The notes beneath the pieces are model-generated. The model ran no database searches. It was not told the DNA's origin and saw only the letters and a list, made by a program, of their open reading frames with translations. A stretch of 64,000 bases of DNA, taken from NCBI RefSeq assembly GCF_013410405.1, contig NZ_JACCFK010000001.1:2852001-2916000 (forward strand). The letters are read 5' to 3'. Both the position numbers and the translations under genes were made by a program. Shown in pieces: positions 58,616 to 64,000 of the stretch (positions within the stretch are counted from its first letter, which is position 1; each line of letters begins with the position of its first letter). This DNA comes from Amycolatopsis endophytica. Lineage in GTDB: Bacteria > Actinomycetota > Actinomycetes > Mycobacteriales > Pseudonocardiaceae.

Positions 58616-59125
58616 TCAAGCGCGGTAAGGGGTTTCGTGGTCGAGCAGCCATCGCTTGACGTCGATGCCCCACCGGAACCCGCCCAGTGCGCCGCCGATG
58701 CGGAGCACGCGGTGGCAGGGCACGAACAGCGCCGCGGCGTTGCGGGCGCAGGCCGAGGCCGCGGCGCGGACGGCCGCGGGACGGCCGGCGAGCGAGGCGT
58801 ACTCGGTGTAGGTGACCGGTTTCCCGGCGGGCACCGTGCGCAGCACGTCCCACGCGTGTTGCAGGAACTCGCCGGAACGCTGCCGCACGGGGATGTCGTC
58901 GATGGCGTCGAGTTCGCCCTCGTGGTAGCGGCGGATCGCGGTGCTGACGGCGCCGAGGTCACGCTTCTCGCGAAGCTCGGACGGGAGCAGAGAGGGGGAT
59001 ATTTGAGGGGTCAGTTCGTCGAGGTCGGCTGTCCAACCTGAGGCCAGGACGGCGCCGTCGGCCGCGACGATCGCGGTGAACGGGCCGACGCGGGTGTCGG
59101 TCGTGGACCAGTGGGCGATGCTCAT
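58616..59125 (-). CDS. ogt: Methylated-DNA-protein-cysteine methyltransferase
   Basis: 169 aa from ATG 59125 with AAGGAGA six bases upstream. Active-site motif FVPCHRVL (Cys acceptor), winged-helix domain VPAGKPVTYTEYASLAGRPA. Removes O6-alkyl groups from guanine by suicide transfer. Lies 11 bp after the Ada-AlkA gene, forming an alkylation-repair operon. Confidence 0.95.
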   Translation of the reverse strand: MSIAHWSTTDTRVGPFTAIVAADGAVLASGWTADLDELTPQISPSLLPSELREKRDLGAVSTAIRRYHEGELDAIDDIPVRQRSGEFLQHAWDVLRTVPAGKPVTYTEYASLAGRPAAVRAAASACARNAAALFVPCHRVLRIGGALGGFRWGIDVKRWLLDHETPYRA

Positions 59126-59136
59126 GTCGGTTCTCC

Positions 59137-60717
59137 TTATGCGGTTCGGGCCTGGCTGGAGCGCCACAGGTACATGCCGGCGTAGGACCGCCAGGGCCGC
59201 CACGCCTGGGCGCGCTCGGTGAGGGCGGGGATGTCGTCGGCGATGCCGAGGGCGGACGCGCCTTTGCGGAGCACGAGGTCGCCGGTGAGGAGCACGTCCG
59301 GGGCGCCGAGGACGCGCATCAGCACGTAGTCGGCCGTCCACGGCCCCACGCCGGTGAGGCCGAGCAGTTCGGCGCGGAGCTCGGCGGCGTCGCGTCCGAC
59401 GTGCACGTCGATGTCGCCTGAGGCGACGGCGGCGGCAGCGCTCAGGATGGCGTCGATGCGGCGCTTCGGTCCCCGGAGCACCTCATGCCCGCGTTCTGCC
59501 ACCGCTTCGGCGGTGGGGAACAGCAGGGTGTCCTTCTGCCACGGAACCGGATCGCCGAGCGCGGCGGTGAGCCTGGCCGCGGCGGTGCGTGCCGCGGCGA
59601 CCGAAATCTGCTGCCCGAGCATCGCGCGCAGCACGAGCTCGAAGCCGTCCGCGGCGCCGGGCACGCGGATGCCCGGGGCCGCCGCGACCGCGGGGGCCAG
59701 CGCCGGGTCGGCGCCCAGCACTCTGGCGACGGCCTCGGGATCAGCGTCGAGATCCAGTAGGCGGCGGGCCCGGGTGACCGCGGCGCCGAGATCCCGGACG
59801 TCGGCGAGCCGCAGGTCGCAGCGCACATGTCCGTCCTGCGGCGTCAGCGTCACTGACGCGGCGCCGTGTGGGAGCCGCAGGGTGCGGGCGTAGCTGTGTT
59901 CGTCCGCTGCTTCGACGCCGGGCACGGCCCGCGCGGCGAAGAAGCCGAGGATGCCTCCGGCATCGAACGGTGGGCGGAAGGGCAGTCGCAGGGACAGGCG
60001 CGTGCCGGCAGCGGTTCCCGCCTCGGGGCCGGTGTCGCCCTTCGGGCGGCGCGCCTCGGGGCCGGTGTTGCCTTTCCGGCGGCGCGCCTCGGGGTCGGCA
60101 GCGCCGGACCGGCGGCGTGCTGCGGACGCGGCCGTCCGCAGCTGGGACGGTGTGCGGGCGAAGACGTCGCGGATCGTGTCGTTGAACTGCCGGACGCTCG
60201 TGAATCCAGCCGCGAACGCGACATCGGCCAGCGGTAGCTCGGACAGCTCGATGAGCAGCCGCGCCGAATGGGCCCGGTGGGCGCGGGCCAGTGCGAGCGG
60301 TCCCGCGCCCAGTTCGGCGGTCAGGACCCGGCCGAGTTGCCGCTCGGAGTAGCCGAGGTGGCGGGCCAGGCCGGGGACGCCGTCACGCTCGACGACGCCG
60401 TCGGCGATGAGCCGCATGGCACGAGCGGCCAGGTCGGCGCGCACGTCCCACAGTGGCGAGCCGGGCACGGCGTCGGGCAGGCAGCGGCGACACGCGCGGA
60501 AACCGGCGGCCTGCGCCGCCGCGGCGGTCGGGTAGAACCGCACGTTCTCCTGCCGTGGCGTGAGCGCCGGGCAGGATGGCCGGCAGTAGATGCCGGTCGT
60601 GCGCACCGCCGTGATGAACTGGCCGTCGAAACGGGCGTCGCGGGACGTGACGGCGCGGTAGCAGCGCTCGGTGTCACGCCAGAGCGCCTGCTCGGCTGGT
60701 GCGGCGGTAGCTGTCAT
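59137..60717 (-). CDS. Ada-AlkA fusion: methyl-phosphotriester sensor/AraC regulator plus 3-methyladenine glycosylase
   Basis: 526 aa. Ada zinc domain (16-85): FDGQFITAVRTTGIYCRPSC and RACRRCLPDA give four Cys. AraC-type HTH domain (90-195): LARHLGYSERQLGRV, ADVAFAAGFTSVRQFND. A linker of three 11-residue repeats (RRKGNTGPEA type, about 200-232) joins it to the AlkA domain: LLGLTGVGPWTADYVL is the helix-hairpin-helix with catalytic Asp. Expected to sense alkylated phosphotriesters, activate alkylation genes including ogt, and excise 3-alkyladenine. Confidence 0.94.
   Translation of the reverse strand: MTATAAPAEQALWRDTERCYRAVTSRDARFDGQFITAVRTTGIYCRPSCPALTPRQENVRFYPTAAAAQAAGFRACRRCLPDAVPGSPLWDVRADLAARAMRLIADGVVERDGVPGLARHLGYSERQLGRVLTAELGAGPLALARAHRAHSARLLIELSELPLADVAFAAGFTSVRQFNDTIRDVFARTPSQLRTAASAARRRSGAADPEARRRKGNTGPEARRPKGDTGPEAGTAAGTRLSLRLPFRPPFDAGGILGFFAARAVPGVEAADEHSYARTLRLPHGAASVTLTPQDGHVRCDLRLADVRDLGAAVTRARRLLDLDADPEAVARVLGADPALAPAVAAAPGIRVPGAADGFELVLRAMLGQQISVAAARTAAARLTAALGDPVPWQKDTLLFPTAEAVAERGHEVLRGPKRRIDAILSAAAAVASGDIDVHVGRDAAELRAELLGLTGVGPWTADYVLMRVLGAPDVLLTGDLVLRKGASALGIADDIPALTERAQAWRPWRSYAGMYLWRSSQARTA
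60020..60118. repeat. Three 33-bp tandem repeats in the ada-alkA linker
   Basis: Units at 60020-60052, 60053-60085 and 60086-60118, all starting GCCTCGGGG. The first two are near-identical, the third is more divergent. In-frame, so each unit adds 11 residues to the interdomain linker. Confidence 0.85.
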
Positions 60718-60823
60718 GGGTTCGATCCTGCCAGCAGGTCAGCCGCCTGACTGGCGGAAATCCGACATGGGCGTGCACGGGCGGCCGGGCCGGGGCGGGT
60801 GCCCGCCCCGTAGACTGCGGGCC

Positions 60824-61906
<1,083 letters not shown>

Positions 61907-61925
61907 TCCGGCGGACGCCGCTCGT

Positions 61926-62640
61926 TCAGCGGGCAGCCGCATCGGACGACACCGTCCGCGGCGGCGCGGATCTCGGGACTGCCGGCATCCGGCTGTCCAG
62001 GACCTTGAACAGCGCCGCGAACACCAGCGCCACCACCAGAAGTGTGGTGCGGCTGTCCAGAAGCCCAGCCGCACCACGTCGAGGAACGGGTACGGGTACC
62101 AGTCGGTGAAGGTGCCCTGCGTGAAGATGTAGATGAGCCAGACCACGGGCCACACGAAGGTGCTCGCCACCGTCGGCCAGGTCAGGGCGCGGAAGGGGCT
62201 GAAGAGCAGCCACGCGGCCACGGTCGCCGCCCACGGGGCGACGTAGTGGAACCGATGGTGGCCACCAGGGCGGCTCCGGTGAGGTGCACCTGCGGCGCCG
62301 GCACGATGGCGTACACCAGCCCGGTGATCAGGATCCCGAGCAGTGCGTCCAGGCGCACGACGCGCCACAACGGACCCCCGAAATCGGGGCGCCGGGCCAG
62401 CGCCACGGCGGCCGTCAGGACGATCAGGTTGCTTTCGATCGTGAAGTAGCTGAACAGCCGTCACAGGCGGGCGCCCAGGCTTACAGCATCGCCAGCCTGT
62501 CCGGAGTTCGCGTCGGCGCCGCCGGTGAAGAGCAGCGCCGGCTGGACGACCAGCGAAGCGAGCACGACGGCCGCGATGAGGCCGTCCACCAGCGGGAACG
62601 GTTCGAGCGGTGCCGGAAGCCATCGGGACGGAACATGACC
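61926..62640 (-). pseudogene. Decayed Pr6Pr-family membrane protein gene
   Basis: The minus strand encodes successive pieces of one Pr6Pr-type (DUF) membrane protein, broken at three points. LIAAVVLASLVVQPALLFTG leads to an in-frame TGA at 62461-62463 where TGG (Trp) is expected. ALARRPDFGGPLWRVVRL through GAALVATIG then shifts frame near 62250. FHYVAPWAATVAAWLLFSPF through WYPYPFLDVVRLG shifts again near 62060 into LLDSRTTLLVVALVFAALF. The order and spacing are those of an intact protein. A 5' start is not clear (GTG at 62589 possible). Confidence 0.78.
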
Positions 62641-62689
62641 CGCCTCGAATGCCGGAAGCCGAGGCGTTCACCTCATCGGTGCAAAAAGG

Positions 62690-62724
62690 CGAACCGCCCA
62701 GGCCGGGGGTGCCTGGGCGGTTCG
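62690..62724 (-). terminator. Strong terminator of the M15-like gene
   Basis: CGAACCGCCCAGGC (62690-62703), 7-nt loop, GCCTGGGCGGTTCG (62711-62724), perfect 14 bp. On the minus strand a T-run follows (AAAAA at 62683-62687 on plus). Confidence 0.92.
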
Positions 62725-62740
62725 TGAAAGAAACACCGGA

Positions 62741-63409
62741 TCAGCAGGTCACGGACACCGAACCGCTCGATTCGAAGGACACGTGGACGTGGTCGTAGTG
62801 GTTGGCCGTGGCGCCGCCACGGTCCTCCATCGTCGACCAGCCGCTGCCGTCGTTGTAGCGCTGCCGCCAGATCACGTATTTGACGTTGAAATCCGACTGG
62901 TTCGCGAGAATGTACTCGGCGATCTGATTGCCCGTCGCGGTGTCGACCATGAAGTCGAGGGCCAGGCCGCTCGGGTGGTCGCTCGTGCCGGAACGGCCCG
63001 CCTTGCCGCCGATGTCGTCGACGTCGAACTTCTCCGCCACGTGGTTGCCCACCTGCGCGACGTGCGGCTTCGTGCCGGACAGGACCGTCGAGCAGGCGTT
63101 CGCGGCCTTCGTCGTGGTCTTCGGCTTCGTCGTGGTCGACTTCGGGGCCGACGTGGTCGTCGTCTCCGGTGGGGGCGGCGGAGTCGTGGTCGTGACCGGG
63201 GGAGGAGGCGGGGCCGGGGTGCTGCTCGACGTGCTCGCGGGGGCCGAGGACGCGGGCAGCGGCGCCATCTGCGCCGCCATGCTGGAGGTGTCCTGCCGGC
63301 TGAAGTTGCCGGTCAGCCACACCGCGAAGCCGAGCACGAACGCCGCGGCGACGCCGATCGCCAGTGGAACTCTCAGGGATTTCTTCTTGGATCTATGTCG
63401 GCCCACCAT
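62741..63409 (-). CDS. Membrane-anchored cell-wall protein with ARB_07466/M15-like C-terminal domain
   Basis: 222 aa. Basic N-terminus (GRHRSKKKSLRV), one helix (PLAIGVAAAFVLGFAVWLTG), Pro/Thr-rich stalk (PPPPVTTTTPPPPPETTTT), then a C-terminal domain (about 105-222). This domain has RSGTSDHPSGLALDFMVD and ATANHYDHVHVSF, resembling the zinc His/Asp motifs of the M15/VanY-like ARB_07466 family, so a peptidoglycan carboxypeptidase-like activity is plausible. The stalk would span the wall. Start ATG 63409. Confidence 0.85.
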   Translation of the reverse strand: MVGRHRSKKKSLRVPLAIGVAAAFVLGFAVWLTGNFSRQDTSSMAAQMAPLPASSAPASTSSSTPAPPPPPVTTTTPPPPPETTTTSAPKSTTTKPKTTTKAANACSTVLSGTKPHVAQVGNHVAEKFDVDDIGGKAGRSGTSDHPSGLALDFMVDTATGNQIAEYILANQSDFNVKYVIWRQRYNDGSGWSTMEDRGGATANHYDHVHVSFESSGSVSVTC

Positions 63410-63540
63410 TGCGGAAGATCACCATTTTCGGGGAGGGGACTTGTCCGGCCGTTCGGGGGATGGCCGCCGGTCAGATTACGAATCGGACACGGGAAAGTCA
63501 CCAACGAGTGTTCATCGACACAGATCAACAGAGCAGGAAA

Positions 63541-63567
63541 AAGGCCCGCCGGACACCGGCGGGCCTT
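63541..63567 (-). terminator. Terminator of the 34-residue membrane peptide gene
   Basis: AAGGCCCGCCGG (63541-63552), ACA loop, CCGGCGGGCCTT (63556-63567), perfect 12 bp, with A-run at 63538-63542 giving a T-run on the minus strand. Confidence 0.9.
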
Positions 63568-63582
63568 GGACCTGCGGGGCTG

Positions 63583-63687
63583 TCAGCCCAGCAGGGCGAG
63601 CACGAGGACGGCGAGCAGGACGACGGCGGTGGCCACACCGTTGACCCAGGCGCGCTGGACGGACGAGATGACGGGCGTACTGTTCAT
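63583..63687 (-). CDS. 34-residue small membrane protein
   Basis: ATG 63687, stop TGA at 63583-63585: MNSTPVISSVQRAWVNGV followed by the helix ATAVVLLAVLVLALLG. GAGG lies six bases upstream on the minus strand. One predicted membrane helix with a short soluble N-terminus. A perfect terminator starts 16 bp after the stop, which argues for a dedicated transcript. Unrecognised; such miniproteins often modulate membrane complexes. Confidence 0.6.
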   Translation of the reverse strand: MNSTPVISSVQRAWVNGVATAVVLLAVLVLALLG

Positions 63688-63776
63688 GGCGACCTCGGGA
63701 GTGAGCAGGACCTTTCGCGCGTGACAGCGCACGCGGAGGCCCTACTGTTACTGCTCGCGAAACAGTGTGACCTAAA

Positions 63777-63998
63777 TCACTCCGATGACTGCCGGTGGCG
63801 GGCCGTGTACCAGAACACGCCGCCCGCCGCGACGATCATCACCCCGAACGCCAGCGCCCCGACGACGACGGCCCGCGTCTCGCCCGGCGGGTCGACAGCG
63901 ACGCTTCCCTGGCTGGTCCGTTCCGCGGGCGACGGAGTTTCGACCGCCTGCGCCGGCCCGGCGAGCAAACCCAGCAACACGGCGACGGCGGCGAACAC
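63777..63998 (-). CDS. Small signal-peptide/single-helix membrane protein, possibly cut by the window edge
   Basis: About 73 aa as read from GTG 63998 (MFAAVAVLLGLLAGPAQAVE), but the true start may lie beyond the window. Cleavable signal ending AQA, a Pro/Glu-rich external segment (TPSPAERTSQGSVAVDPPGE), a helix AVVVGALAFGVMIVAAGGVFWYTA and a short basic end. No motif. Not recognised. Confidence 0.6.
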   Translation of the reverse strand: MFAAVAVLLGLLAGPAQAVETPSPAERTSQGSVAVDPPGETRAVVVGALAFGVMIVAAGGVFWYTARHRQSSE

Positions 63999-64000
63999 AC

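Overview
The window is high-GC actinobacterial DNA with strong G/C third-position bias. Three things point to a mycolic-acid-lineage or related actinomycete, most likely a Pseudonocardiaceae member such as Amycolatopsis. These are a mycothiol-dependent amidase (mca), a cvnA-D conservon, and a backbone whose order follows Mycobacterium tuberculosis Rv1074c-Rv1112 (fadA3, cbs, a pra-position gene, metB, greA, Rv1081c, mca, Rv1083, Rv1084, hemolysin III, uppS, phoH2, fum, glpX, xseB, xseA, Rv1109c, ispH, Rv1111c, ychF). The genus is a guess; the synteny rests on recognised proteins. I see no rRNA, tRNA, phage, transposase, CRISPR or biosynthetic gene cluster.

Layout. 1-2.6 kb: a truncated glycoside-hydrolase-like gene and a polysaccharide deacetylase lipoprotein. 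2.6-6.5 kb: a complete conservon (sensor ATPase, roadblock, DUF742, small GTPase), all translationally coupled. 7-12.8 kb: amidase, a DivIVA-like coiled-coil protein, a two-domain acyl-CoA reductase/SDR and a Bax-inhibitor-1 protein. 13-23 kb: an envelope protein, thiolase, cystathionine beta-synthase, a Pro/Gln-rich tetraspan protein, cystathionine gamma-synthase, threonine dehydratase, an Lrp regulator and a metallo-beta-lactamase-fold protein. Together cbs, metB and ilvA form a sulfur amino acid/threonine block. 23-28.5 kb: greA, DUF4307, mca and its operon. 28.7-36.6 kb: acyl-CoA oxidase-like protein, VC0807-type membrane protein, hemolysin III, Z-prenyl diphosphate synthase, PhoH2, GuaB1 and DUF309. 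36.6-42.8 kb: an inverted 21-bp repeat array, a beta-lactamase-fold hydrolase, a Tat-exported PHP protein, DNA ligase LigB, a DMT exporter with its TetR regulator, and an ECF sigma factor. 42.9-53.3 kb: anti-sigma-like zinc protein, fumC, a ferredoxin reductase, a trypsin-like protease, glpX, exonuclease VII and ispH. 53.4-61.9 kb: a DNA-repair block (rmuC, sbcCD, ogt, ada-alkA) and ychF. 61.9-64 kb: a decayed Pr6Pr membrane gene, an M15-like cell-wall protein, a 34-residue membrane peptide with its own terminator, and a small membrane protein at the edge.

The most informative non-coding signals are a textbook sigma-R promoter (GGAAT-N18-GTT) in front of mca, two or three ECF-type promoters with identical 17-nt spacing in front of membrane genes, and a pair of TetR operators between the exporter and its regulator. 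Others are structured short-ORF leader DNA before phoH2, the 21-bp inverted repeat array, and two small ORFs that were easy to miss.
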